Below are positions 25,836-34,803 of a stretch of 64,000 nucleotides of DNA, one piece after another. The notes under the pieces are model-generated. The model was given only the letters and a program-made list of their open reading frames with translations, made no database searches and was not told the DNA's origin. A program made the translations under genes and the position numbers. The DNA comes from Gimesia aquarii (GTDB lineage: Bacteria > Planctomycetota > Planctomycetia > Planctomycetales > Planctomycetaceae). The first letter of the stretch is position 1. Each line of letters opens with the position of its first letter. The stretch lies in NCBI RefSeq assembly GCF_007748175.1, contig NZ_CP037422.1, positions 1,776,528-1,840,527 of the forward strand, read 5' to 3'.

Positions 25836-27365
25836 ATGAATTCAAGGCTGACCCACCATCTTTGGATTAGATGTTCAACACTCATTGTATTCACAACCGC
25901 TATCCAAGCTGCTTGTGAGGTTCATGCAGACCCTGGACCGAAATTACTTCAACCAAACTTAAGTAGTCAACCTGTTCGTATTCTTCAAAAGAAAAAAACA
26001 CAACTGCAAGCGGAAGCACCACTGGTCGCTCGCAAACCAAATCTAGGCATAGAGGCCCGTAAACCAAATTTGATAGTCGAAGATTCAAAAAACATCGCAC
26101 CCGATCAAAAAACAAAAATGAAGGGAACACCCGAGCCAAAACCATTTCCGGGAATCGCTAAAAATCCAACGGCTCCCATGAAAAAACCTATGGCACCAAA
26201 AGTACCTGAAATTGTCGATCCACTTGACCGACTTGTCGATGAAGCAATTGAAGTTTCTCATCGCCGCATGCTTTCAACCAATGTGCATACTCCGTGGCAA
26301 ATCGCACATGGAATTCTGGCGCTTCGCTGGGAATACACGCTCTATCAAAACAAGAAACAAGTCAGAGCAATCGACTGGATTTCCACCGGACCCAATTTTC
26401 GTGGTCGTCCCTGGTTTATTACCACTCCCAAAGGTGGCAAAGGTCACCCTTTCACTGAACCTTATGCATTTGAAGGACACCCGAATCAGTTCCTCGCTTT
26501 CTACGGAATGGCGGGTATTCCTCTGGATCACAAATTTAAAGCTGGTGAAAAAACCATTACCATTGCAGACATGATTCGCAATGCCAAAGCAGAAGTGAAT
26601 ACGGACGAAGAAATTACCTGGACTCTGTGGGCCTTTTCTCGCTACCTGCCCTGGAATACCGAATGGGTTAGTGACAGAGGCGAACAATGGAGTATGGAAA
26701 CTCTCGTTCGTGTGCAAATGCAATCAGAGCCTACCAAGTCTGCTTGCGGAGGCACACATGGTTTGTTTGCATTAGCGAGTGCCGTGAATAATTATGTGAA
26801 GGATCAAAAACACTTAAGAGGCACCTGGCTCGAAGCGAATATGCGAGTTCGTCAATATATTGAATATGCTCGCTCAATGCAAAACCGGGATGGATCCTTC
26901 TCTGCGAATTACTTTGCCGGACCTGAATACTCAAACGATGTTAATAAGCGAGTCTCAACAACCGGCCATACTCTGGAATTCATTATGGAAGGCTTACCAC
27001 AAAATAGATTGAATGAACAATGGGTTAGAAATGCCGTGACCCGTATTGCCAGAGATCTGATCGATCACAAAAAGCAGCCACTGGAACCGGGTGGAATGTA
27101 TCATGCGATTGACTCACTCGTCATTTATCGCGAACGCAGCCGTCCTCAATACGCCGAAGAGCTTGACTTGCTGGCAAAACAAAGAAACTTTGCAAAGCCG
27201 GAACCTTCGACTCCGATTCCTGGTTACTCACAACAGTTTTTGAATCAGCAACAACAGAAAGCGGCTCAATATAATAATCAGTCACGATACCAGCAGTACC
27301 AGAACAACTCAAATCAATATCGGTCCCGACAAGCACGTCGTCGTTCGTTCTCTCGATTTCGATAA
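25836..27365 (+). CDS. Secreted planctomycete protein of unknown function, possible alpha/alpha-toroid
   Basis: A 509-residue protein with an N-terminal hydrophobic leader (about 9-27). A low-complexity Lys/Pro/Ala-rich spacer to about residue 125 includes a repeated (A/E)RKPNL motif. Then comes a helical domain of about 300 residues with many Trp and aromatic positions (HTPWQIAHGILALRWEYTLY, SACGGTHGLFALASAVNNY, QNRDGSFSANYFAG, VSTTGHTLEFIMEGL, PGGMYHAIDSLVIYRER). GxTHG and a QNxDGS-type loop recall terpene-cyclase-like or prenyltransferase-like alpha/alpha barrels. I cannot identify catalytic residues, so no enzyme is assigned. The C-terminus is Gln/Asn/Tyr-rich followed by Arg/Ser repeats. 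Convergent with the next gene (16-base gap). Confidence 0.7.
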   Translation: MNSRLTHHLWIRCSTLIVFTTAIQAACEVHADPGPKLLQPNLSSQPVRILQKKKTQLQAEAPLVARKPNLGIEARKPNLIVEDSKNIAPDQKTKMKGTPEPKPFPGIAKNPTAPMKKPMAPKVPEIVDPLDRLVDEAIEVSHRRMLSTNVHTPWQIAHGILALRWEYTLYQNKKQVRAIDWISTGPNFRGRPWFITTPKGGKGHPFTEPYAFEGHPNQFLAFYGMAGIPLDHKFKAGEKTITIADMIRNAKAEVNTDEEITWTLWAFSRYLPWNTEWVSDRGEQWSMETLVRVQMQSEPTKSACGGTHGLFALASAVNNYVKDQKHLRGTWLEANMRVRQYIEYARSMQNRDGSFSANYFAGPEYSNDVNKRVSTTGHTLEFIMEGLPQNRLNEQWVRNAVTRIARDLIDHKKQPLEPGGMYHAIDSLVIYRERSRPQYAEELDLLAKQRNFAKPEPSTPIPGYSQQFLNQQQQKAAQYNNQSRYQQYQNNSNQYRSRQARRRSFSRFR

Positions 27366-27381
27366 CAGACTGACGAGAGGT

Positions 27382-27822
27382 TTATTCTGAGGAGTCTTTA
27401 TCTTTAGACTCTTTGGGGGCCTCTTTGAGATTCCTGACCGAAGGAACCCAGGTTCGTTGTTCATCAACGATCTCGCGAATCGAATCCAGAGTGGGTGGCT
27501 TTTGCTTCCCATAATCAACGAAGCTGGAACGTTTTCTAGGTCGGGGTTGATACTCAACCTGGTCTGAGTCTTCTTTTTTCCACCAGTACCATAAACGGAG
27601 TGATTGCTGTTGAGTCTCAGGTGGTTTTTCACGAAGCAGCCATAGCGTTAGTAAGAGCACAGTGATGACACCCAAGGCGATCATCATTGGTTTTCCAGGT
27701 GGCTCACCACTGGTAACAACCACAAAAGCGCACGCTAACAATCCCCCGACGAGTGTAAACACCGTCGCTAGCCAGGCTGAAGCCTGATCTCCCGAATTAT
27801 GAGGGGATCGTCCTGCTGCCAT
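27382..27822 (-). CDS. Small hypothetical membrane protein, two helices
   Basis: A 146-residue protein with two hydrophobic helices near the N-terminus (about 17-38 and 46-63), each end marked by Gly/Pro. A tryptophan-rich juxtamembrane stretch (LRLWYWWKKED) and a charged soluble tail follow. I do not recognise the family. It stands alone on the minus strand, and its stop is 16 bases from the stop of the plus-strand neighbour. Confidence 0.65.
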   Translation of the reverse strand: MAAGRSPHNSGDQASAWLATVFTLVGGLLACAFVVVTSGEPPGKPMMIALGVITVLLLTLWLLREKPPETQQQSLRLWYWWKKEDSDQVEYQPRPRKRSSFVDYGKQKPPTLDSIREIVDEQRTWVPSVRNLKEAPKESKDKDSSE

Positions 27823-27998
27823 GAATGAGTTCTCCGCAGTACTACCTGTTTCAGTCTAAATGGAAAAAACGATTTCCAAAATGTTGTGTCGCACCAAACA
27901 AACTTGAATGCAGACACATCATCCAACAGGTAAAGCCATAATACTAGAATAACAAAATCATCGGCGAGGGCAAAACGAAATCTGCGAGATGGAAAAAA
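27823..27998. other. Intergenic, 176 bases
   Basis: Upstream of the small membrane protein and downstream of rseP on the minus strand. Nothing recognisable except the probable promoter of the small gene. Confidence 0.3.
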
Positions 27999-30026
27999 TC
28001 AAGACAAAGCTCGCAGGAAAATGTCTAGATAAAGTACAAACAGCATCAGACCTAACACAAAAATCATTCCGACATAAGTGGCTGCGGCCAGTACTTTTTC
28101 ATTGGGACGCTTGCGAGTAATCCCTTCCCAGCACAAGAACACCATATGTCCGCCATCCAGGACAGGAATCGGCAAAAAGTTCAAAACCGCAAGATTCACG
28201 CTCAGAAAACCAAGGAATAATAATAATTCGGAGTATCCCTGATGGGCGACTTCATAGGCAACAGTCGCAATCGTGACGGGGCCACTCAATTCGAGAGGGG
28301 AAACGCGCCCGGTAAACAAACTTTTCAAGGTCAGATAAATATCTTTGGCTGAGTTCGAAGTGTATCTGACACCCATTCCCAGCGCCTGTCCCATGCTGTC
28401 GGCCTTTTGTGTTTCCCGCAATAACTCTAACCTGATTCCTCGAACAGGCAATGACCATTGTTCTCCCTTTTCTTGATTGGGATTGACCCAGGGCGTCATT
28501 TTGACTTCTCGTAGTTGACGTTTATTACTGACGGTCAATTCCACAGGCCAACCCGGACGCACCTGCATCTCCCAGAACGCACTGGCCCAGTTCATTTTTT
28601 TGTCTTTATCATCGAATTCATAAGTCACTTCCGGAATATTATTCCAATCAGCGGCCGTGTCTTTGCCCGGTAGCATGATTTTGATCTTTTTGATCCGCTC
28701 ATTCACCTTGATTCCTGCTTTAGCAGCGGGGCTCCCTTCTTCTACTTTCAAAACCGTTGGAATCACATGAAAGGCAATTCCAATCGATCCAACGGCTAAA
28801 GGTGTATCCGTTTTATAAGGATGTTCGAGCCAGGCAGGATTATCGATGGGAACAACATTCAAGTTCACTTCGGTAGGATCACTTCCGGCTTCTTGCCGCT
28901 TCACTACGATCGGAATAGTTTCACCTACTTTGCCTGAAAAATAGTTGGGCAACTTCAATGGATTCAAAGCTTGTCCGACATCTTGATTATCAATGTGTGT
29001 GATCTTGTCCCCCACTTTCAAGCCAGCCCGTTCCGCAGGTGACCCCTGTTGGATCGATTCAATCGGTCCAATATCCATCTGGAGTCCTAATGTACGGAAA
29101 GGATTATTTCCAACCGAAATTTCAACAATCTCTGTGGGCGGCGTTCCTTTCCGATTGACACCAATTTTTAATGTCTGGTTGCTTTTTGCTGCAAATGTCC
29201 TTTGAAGTTCGGCATAGTTTTTAATCGCTTTGCCATCAATGGTTTTGAAGGTGTCACCTCCCAAGAAACCCGGTTCTGCTTTGGCGGCTGCGGTCCCTTT
29301 ACTGGCCACACTTTGTGCCGGGTCCTGAAAGACGGGAATACGCAGACTATTAGAAGGAATCGTACCTATTTGCGGCCGTGTTCCCGTTTGATCCGGAGTA
29401 ATTTTGATATCAAACTTTTGACCATCCAGGTGCGTGCCCGCCATCGTGATATCACCATCGCTAAACGCACTACTACGGATGATATCCATGTAAGAACTCG
29501 TTTTTTTACCATCAATTTCTTCGATGACATCTCCTGGCTGAATCCCCGATTCCCAGGCAGGCATTCCGGGAATAGCGGCGCCGATGACGCTCGGCATCGA
29601 TTCCACACCCATCCGAAAAGCGAATGCAAAGAACAACATCCCAGTTACAATATTCATGATGACGCCCGCTGAAATGATCCCCATCCTTTGATAAACGGGT
29701 TTGGCGGAATACGAACGAGGATCGAGGGCAATTTCTTCACTGGTTAACTGACTCGGATCAACATCGTCCTGCCCCAGCATTTTGACATACCCACCAAAGG
29801 GAATGATGGACAGTGCATACTCGGTCTCGCCATATTTGAAGCTGTAAATAATCGGTCCAAAGCCAATACTGAACCGCTCGACTTTTACATTGCACCACTT
29901 GGCAACGGCGAAGTGCCCTAACTCGTGAAAGAAAATCACCAGACCCAGCCCCAAAGCAACCATGGCGATGTTGATAATTTTGCTTGTAAATGTTCCTAAC
30001 AACAGGCTGCTTAGCTCTACTTCCAC
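27999..30026 (-). CDS. rseP: Site-2 intramembrane metalloprotease RseP
   Basis: A 675-residue S2P protease with zinc motif FFHELGHF and the partner NFLPIPVLDGGH near the C-terminus. Between the first and last helices are PDZ-like modules seen by SxxxxxG-x-GD loops: GIQPGDVIEEIDGKK (about 160), FLGGDTFKTIDGKAI, AERAGLKVGDKITHIDNQDV and AAKAGIKVNERIKKI. At about 675 residues it is far longer than E. coli RseP (450) because of these extra modules. S2P proteases cleave membrane anti-sigma factors. The start is GTG at 30026, with AAGGAG nine to ten bases upstream; the longer ORF adds eight codons inside dxr. The start overlaps the end of dxr by 10 bases. Confidence 0.93.
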   Translation of the reverse strand: MEVELSSLLLGTFTSKIINIAMVALGLGLVIFFHELGHFAVAKWCNVKVERFSIGFGPIIYSFKYGETEYALSIIPFGGYVKMLGQDDVDPSQLTSEEIALDPRSYSAKPVYQRMGIISAGVIMNIVTGMLFFAFAFRMGVESMPSVIGAAIPGMPAWESGIQPGDVIEEIDGKKTSSYMDIIRSSAFSDGDITMAGTHLDGQKFDIKITPDQTGTRPQIGTIPSNSLRIPVFQDPAQSVASKGTAAAKAEPGFLGGDTFKTIDGKAIKNYAELQRTFAAKSNQTLKIGVNRKGTPPTEIVEISVGNNPFRTLGLQMDIGPIESIQQGSPAERAGLKVGDKITHIDNQDVGQALNPLKLPNYFSGKVGETIPIVVKRQEAGSDPTEVNLNVVPIDNPAWLEHPYKTDTPLAVGSIGIAFHVIPTVLKVEEGSPAAKAGIKVNERIKKIKIMLPGKDTAADWNNIPEVTYEFDDKDKKMNWASAFWEMQVRPGWPVELTVSNKRQLREVKMTPWVNPNQEKGEQWSLPVRGIRLELLRETQKADSMGQALGMGVRYTSNSAKDIYLTLKSLFTGRVSPLELSGPVTIATVAYEVAHQGYSELLLFLGFLSVNLAVLNFLPIPVLDGGHMVFLCWEGITRKRPNEKVLAAATYVGMIFVLGLMLFVLYLDIFLRALS

Positions 30027-31162
30027 TTTTTTATCTCCTTGCGAGCCCACTCATCCAGCAGAAACAGTTCTTCCAGAGTTGGATTGGGATCGAATTGATG
30101 GGACTCTAAAACTTGTTGGCAAGAGATCGCAATATTGCAAAAATGCAATTCGCCCGCCAAAAAACGTTCAACCGCCGCTTCATTAGCCGCATTTAATACC
30201 GCACCACAGGTTCCCCCCTTTTCTGCAACTTCGTATCCGAGTTGCAATGCAGGAAACGCTTCCCTGTCGGGCGGTTCAAAGGTTAGTTCAAAAGACTGAC
30301 TCCAGTCCATCGGAATATTTAAGCCTTCTCTCCTATCAGGATACGTAAGTGCGTACTGAATGGGAAGCCTCATATCAGGTGGCGAAAGCTGAGCGATCAC
30401 CGAACCATCCACAAATTCCACCATCGAATGCACAACCGATTGAGGGTGCACAACAACTGAAATCTGCTCTGCTGACAGATTAAATAGCCACTTTGCCTCA
30501 ATAATCTCCAAAGCTTTGTTCATCATCGTCGCAGAATCGACACTGATTTTCGGCCCCATATTCCAGGTAGGATGTGCGAGCGCTTTTGCAGGCGTGACTT
30601 CTTTTAGCTCCGCTGGAGTCGCCCCTCGAAAAGGGCCCCCACTGGCTGTCAAAACCACTCGTTTCACATCTTTAGGATTTCCTGCCTGCAACGCCTGGAA
30701 AATTGCATTATGTTCACTATCTACTGGTATTAACGTCGCCTGATTTTGTCTTGCAAGCTCCATAATCAATGGTCCTGCAACCACTAACGTCTCTTTATTC
30801 GCAATACCTACAGTTTTACCCGCCTCGACTGCTGCCCAGGCTCCTCTTAAACCAGCCGCTCCCACAATTCCACAGATCACAATATCCACGTCATCTGAAG
30901 ATGAGGCTCGTTCAATCTCATCAGCACCGAAGAGAACTTCGGTTGCATTAGAAAAAGAATCTCGCGTCACGACCGAACTCAACTTGGGATCGCTGATTAC
31001 AGTCCACCGTGGGTGAAATTGTTGGGACTGCTTAGCTAACTGCTGCCAACTGCTATGGGCAGTAATCGCCGTTAATTGCATTTCCTCTGAGTGGGAGGCA
31101 ATGACATCGAGAGTATTCGTACCAATCGAACCGGTAGACCCAAGAACGGCTATTCGCTTCAT
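30017..31162 (-). CDS. dxr: 1-deoxy-D-xylulose 5-phosphate reductoisomerase
   Basis: A 381-residue enzyme of the MEP isoprenoid pathway that converts DXP to MEP with NADPH. The nucleotide-binding strand is RIAVLGSTGSIGTNTLDVI. Later come NKETLVVAG, the metal/substrate motif PVDSEHNAIFQ, the phosphate-contact loop LTASGGPFRG, and HPTWNMGPKISVDSATMMN followed by KALEIIEAKWLF. Length normal. The start is set at MKRIAVLG; six extra codons upstream (ATG at 31180) are possible. The gene overlaps the start of rseP, so the two are translated from one message. Dxr and RseP are encoded side by side in many bacteria. Confidence 0.96.
   Translation of the reverse strand: MKRIAVLGSTGSIGTNTLDVIASHSEEMQLTAITAHSSWQQLAKQSQQFHPRWTVISDPKLSSVVTRDSFSNATEVLFGADEIERASSSDDVDIVICGIVGAAGLRGAWAAVEAGKTVGIANKETLVVAGPLIMELARQNQATLIPVDSEHNAIFQALQAGNPKDVKRVVLTASGGPFRGATPAELKEVTPAKALAHPTWNMGPKISVDSATMMNKALEIIEAKWLFNLSAEQISVVVHPQSVVHSMVEFVDGSVIAQLSPPDMRLPIQYALTYPDRREGLNIPMDWSQSFELTFEPPDREAFPALQLGYEVAEKGGTCGAVLNAANEAAVERFLAGELHFCNIAISCQQVLESHQFDPNPTLEELFLLDEWARKEIKKWK
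30035..30040 (-). promoter_or_regulatory. Ribosome binding site deciding the rseP start
   Basis: AAGGAG on the minus strand inside the end of dxr, eight bases before the GTG at 30026. It favours this GTG over the GTG at 30050. Confidence 0.75.
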
Positions 31163-31561
31163 TCGACCCTGTTTTCTCATCTTCAGTCGGTTAAATTGAC
31201 TGTTTCATCGATTTTATTAGAGAGCGGAAAAAAGACATTCTTCGGTTCGATATTTTGCCTAACCACCAACGAATCCGCATTTTAGGCGTAATAATTAAAC
31301 ATGACAAGGGGCATTCCTCACTCAAGAGGCCCTTTTCAGATAGTGATTTGAGCTGAACCTGGATTTCTCGTAAAAACGTGTGATTGACCCCTCTGGCGAA
31401 ACGACATACATTAACTATAAAGCTAAGATGCATTCCATATGAAGAATCGTGCTGCTTCAGATACGGTTTCTTTCCAGGGATTTCGTTACCTAACTTTTTG
31501 TTACGTGCGTATTTAAGATAAATCACGAGACGAACGCACTACTCAGAAAAGAACTTTTTCT
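31163..31561. other. Divergent promoter region between dxr and ftsH
   Basis: About 400 bases between two divergent housekeeping operons. An open frame of 111 codons on the minus strand covers most of it (31191-31526), but the predicted product is not protein-like by composition and I do not call it. Promoters for both operons must lie here. Confidence 0.4.
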
Positions 31562-33631
31562 ATGCCAAACATGGATTCCGACAATCAGAACAGAAAAGAA
31601 CGTCCTTCCTCATCTGACCAGCCTCCTAAAGGTGATGGTCGCCGACCTGAACCCAAAGGGGCCAAAAATAATGTGCTCTGGTATCTGGTTGTAGGTGGAT
31701 TGATTCTGGTGATTACCCTTTCGGTGGTTTCGAATAACACGAAAGGAGATAAAATCAAATTTGGAGACTTCGTCAAAGGGCTTGACGATGGCAAATATAA
31801 CAAGACCAACGTTCATGAATTGAAATTCGGCAGTGACTATATCGTATTTCAGGATCAGCCTAAACCAGAGTCTCCTGATAAAAGTTCATTACCGGAAACC
31901 ACAAAGAAGTTTTACATTCCTGTCTGGGGGATTCCTTCCGAAGTCCGTGCCCAACTGCAATCGAAACTCGAAGCCAAGAATATCATTGTCGATTCTGAAA
32001 GCCGTCCATCGGAATGGGAATCACTGATTGCGGTTTTATTCTTTCCCATCGTACTTTTAATTTTTGTGATCTATCTGTTTCGACGTATGGGGGGCGCCGG
32101 TTCTCCCATGTCCTTCGGCCGCAGCCGTGGCCGCATGTATGCACAGGAAGATATCGAAGTTACCTTCAATGATGTCGCAGGCATCGAGGAAGCTGTCGAG
32201 GAACTACGTGAAGTCGTTGAGTTTTTAAAAACACCTGCCAAGTATCAGGCACTCGGCGGTCGGATTCCCAAAGGTGTTTTATTAGTAGGGCCCCCCGGCA
32301 CCGGTAAGACCATGCTTGCCAAAGCGGTTGCCGGCGAAGCGGGTGTTCCCTTTTTTGGCTTGTCAGGTTCTGACTTTGTGGAAATGTTCGTCGGTGTGGG
32401 CGCTGCCCGCGTGCGAGACATGTTCCAGCAAGCCGCTCAGAAATCACCGGCCATTATTTTCATTGACGAGTTAGACGCGCTTGGCAAAACACGTGGCAGT
32501 GGAATGCCGGGCGGCCATGATGAACGAGAACAAACACTCAATGCCCTATTAGTTGAAATGGACGGGTTTGGTTCCGATCAGAGTGTTATCGTCATGGGCG
32601 CGACTAACCGTCCGGAAACATTAGATCCCGCCTTAATGCGTCCGGGTCGATTTGATCGACATGTACTCGTCGATCGGCCCGATGTGCGAGGTCGCGAAGC
32701 CATCCTTAAAGTTCACAGTGTCAAAGTGAAAATGGATGAAACGGTTAACCTGCAACACATTGCCAAAATCACACCTGGGTTCGTGGGCGCAGACCTCGCT
32801 AATCTCATCAACGAAGCAGCCTTGCTGGCTGCCCGAAACAACAAAGACGCCGTCTCGATGCTCGAATGTGAAGAAGGAGTCGAACGAGTCGTGGCCGGTC
32901 TGGAGAAATCAACCAGACTGATTCATGAAGATGAGAAAAACCGTGTTGCCTATCACGAATGTGGACATGCTCTGGTTGCCTGTTCGTTACCAAACGTTGA
33001 TCCGGTTCATAAAATTTCCATTGTTCCCCGTGGTTTGGGTGCACTGGGTTATACATTACAGCGCCCTGAAGAGGAGAAGCAGCTTGTCACGCAAAGTGAG
33101 CTGGAAAGCCGTATTTGCGTGCTTTTGGGTGGTATTGCCGCGGAAGAAATTATTTATGAAGAAACCTCCACAGGAGCCCAGAACGATTTACAACGCGCCA
33201 CAGATATGGCCCGTCGTATGGTGACGGAGTTTGGAATGAGCCCCAAATTGGGCCGCGTGCATTATAGCGAAACCCGTCGATCCCCGTTCCTCGGAGATTC
33301 ACAGTCATCAGCGGAAAGCGTACACAGTGAAAATACCTTACGTGAGATCGACCTGGAAATCAGACGCATTATAGATCAATGCTCCAAAACCGCTTATGAA
33401 ATTCTGGACGAACGCCGTGAGTTATTAGAACATCTCACCCGAGAGTTACTGGAATGCGAAGTGATGGACATGGAGCAGCTTCAGTCCATTCTGCAAGAAC
33501 ACCAACGTGGACCTCAGATTAAACCCGGTACCTTTGTGGAAAATGCACCCGAGGGAAAAACGGGCGATGATCAGGAGAACGAAGAACCTCAGGCCGAGAA
33601 TGACCAGTCAGCCGATGGAACCGGAGCATGA
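31562..33631 (+). CDS. ftsH: ATP-dependent zinc metalloprotease FtsH
   Basis: A 689-residue membrane AAA+ protease. After a short charged N-terminus is a first membrane helix (about 37-57), a periplasmic segment, and a second helix (about 155-172). The AAA module has Walker [17 protein letters not shown], Walker [11 protein letters not shown], the FVG pore loop ([10 protein letters not shown]), [23 protein letters not shown] and the protease zinc site HECGH. The C-terminal tail after about 650 is acidic and low-complexity. The family degrades membrane and regulatory proteins, including LpxC and sigma-32 in E. coli. The stop overlaps the next start as ATGA. Confidence 0.97.
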   Translation: MPNMDSDNQNRKERPSSSDQPPKGDGRRPEPKGAKNNVLWYLVVGGLILVITLSVVSNNTKGDKIKFGDFVKGLDDGKYNKTNVHELKFGSDYIVFQDQPKPESPDKSSLPETTKKFYIPVWGIPSEVRAQLQSKLEAKNIIVDSESRPSEWESLIAVLFFPIVLLIFVIYLFRRMGGAGSPMSFGRSRGRMYAQEDIEVTFNDVAGIEEAVEELREVVEFLKTPAKYQALGGRIPKGVLLVGPPGTGKTMLAKAVAGEAGVPFFGLSGSDFVEMFVGVGAARVRDMFQQAAQKSPAIIFIDELDALGKTRGSGMPGGHDEREQTLNALLVEMDGFGSDQSVIVMGATNRPETLDPALMRPGRFDRHVLVDRPDVRGREAILKVHSVKVKMDETVNLQHIAKITPGFVGADLANLINEAALLAARNNKDAVSMLECEEGVERVVAGLEKSTRLIHEDEKNRVAYHECGHALVACSLPNVDPVHKISIVPRGLGALGYTLQRPEEEKQLVTQSELESRICVLLGGIAAEEIIYEETSTGAQNDLQRATDMARRMVTEFGMSPKLGRVHYSETRRSPFLGDSQSSAESVHSENTLREIDLEIRRIIDQCSKTAYEILDERRELLEHLTRELLECEVMDMEQLQSILQEHQRGPQIKPGTFVENAPEGKTGDDQENEEPQAENDQSADGTGA

Positions 33632-34218
33632 GCACGCTGAAAAGCATCTGTGTCTTTTGTGGTTCAAAATCGGGAAATGACCAGCTGTATCAGCAGGCAG
33701 CAATCGAACTGGGCCGCAGCATGGCACAGCGGAACATCACGCTGGTCTACGGAGGGGGGAGCATTGGTTTAATGGGCGTGATTGCCGATGCCGTTCTGGA
33801 ATCTGGTGGCAACGTGATCGGTGTGATTCCCCGACAATTGGCAACCAAAGAACTACTTCATCCAGGCGTGGAAGAAATGTTGGTTGTCGAAGATATGCAT
33901 ACCCGCAAAGCGAAGATGTCAGAGTGCTCAGACGCCTTCATTGCCATGCCTGGCGGCTTTGGCACATTGGAAGAACTGTTCGAAGTGGTCTCCTGGGTGC
34001 AATTGGGAATTTATTCTAAACCGATGGGCATACTTAACATTGCCGGCTTCTACGACCCTTTATTAACTATGGTTGAACATTGTATCGAAACGGAATTTAT
34101 CAAACCCAAATACCGGGAATTGATCATTGCCAATGAAACTGCCGAAACGTTGATCGATCATTTGGAACGGCATCAACTTCCCGTGATTGAAAAATTCCTC
34201 GACCCCGAACAAATCTAA
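33628..34218 (+). CDS. LOG-family protein (cytokinin-activating type, TIGR00730)
   Basis: A 196-residue Rossmann-like protein with the LOG signatures [11 protein letters not shown] and, near the middle, [12 protein letters not shown] (PGGxGTxxE). Plant and bacterial LOG enzymes are cytokinin-riboside 5'-monophosphate phosphoribohydrolases; many bacterial members hydrolyse AMP-like nucleotides or have unknown roles. Older annotations as lysine decarboxylase are wrong. It is coupled to ftsH by a four-base overlap. Its product is cytoplasmic. Confidence 0.93.
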   Translation: MSTLKSICVFCGSKSGNDQLYQQAAIELGRSMAQRNITLVYGGGSIGLMGVIADAVLESGGNVIGVIPRQLATKELLHPGVEEMLVVEDMHTRKAKMSECSDAFIAMPGGFGTLEELFEVVSWVQLGIYSKPMGILNIAGFYDPLLTMVEHCIETEFIKPKYRELIIANETAETLIDHLERHQLPVIEKFLDPEQI

Positions 34219-34234
34219 TCTCAACTGGTGGGAT

Positions 34235-34621
34235 CTAACTCATCTTGCCTAGAGCGATAGCCGTGGCGGTCGCAAATTCACGACTGTGTGAAATCGTAAT
34301 TAGAATTTCATCGACCCCCATTTCCTCAGCTTGACGCTCTACGCCCCCTGAAATGACGATCGTTGGTTTGCCACTTTTCAGATTAATGACTTCGATTTCT
34401 TTCCAGCCAATCCCCTTAATGAAGCCGGTTCCCAGCGTCTTCATCACCGCTTCTTTCGCAGCCCAACGTCCCGCATAATGTTGCTCTTTATTTTTCTTGG
34501 AGCCACAGTATTCGTTTTCGACCTCAGTGAACACCCGATTGAGAAATGTATCGCCATGACGCTCAATCATTTGACCGATACGTGAAATCTCGATGATATC
34601 TGTCCCCAATCCCACGATCAC
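34235..34621 (-). CDS. acpS: Holo-[acyl-carrier-protein] synthase
   Basis: A phosphopantetheinyl transferase of the AcpS type, about 128 residues from the GTG preferred here. It begins VIVGLGTDIIEISRIGQMI with the magnesium-binding Asp, and has FLNRVFTEVENEYC and the second motif AGRWAAKEAVMKTLGTG (WxxKEA). It transfers the 4'-phosphopantetheine arm from CoA to acyl carrier protein for fatty acid synthesis. An ATG eight codons upstream (34645) would add FRGKCAP-type residues not expected in the family; the exact start is uncertain. Convergent with the LOG gene (16-base gap), with no separate terminator visible. Confidence 0.93.
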   Translation of the reverse strand: MIVGLGTDIIEISRIGQMIERHGDTFLNRVFTEVENEYCGSKKNKEQHYAGRWAAKEAVMKTLGTGFIKGIGWKEIEVINLKSGKPTIVISGGVERQAEEMGVDEILITISHSREFATATAIALGKMS

Positions 34622-34803
34622 TGGTGCACACTTACCTCTGAACACATAAGTTTTCGCCCATGTGTAGTTCTTTTTAAATTTTATATGAAACTTGAAACAT
34701 AGGTACTACTACTAGGGTACTTTCCTCTAGTGTGGAGAAACCGTTTCGACATAAAATGAGAGAATGTCATTAAATATGAGTTGAAAGAGGAGTTCAAGGT
34801 CGA

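Noticed and set aside
31191-31526. 111-codon minus-strand ORF between dxr and ftsH
   Set aside because: It fills a divergent promoter gap, has no recognisable motif or ribosome binding site, and its composition is not convincing. It may be a chance open frame.
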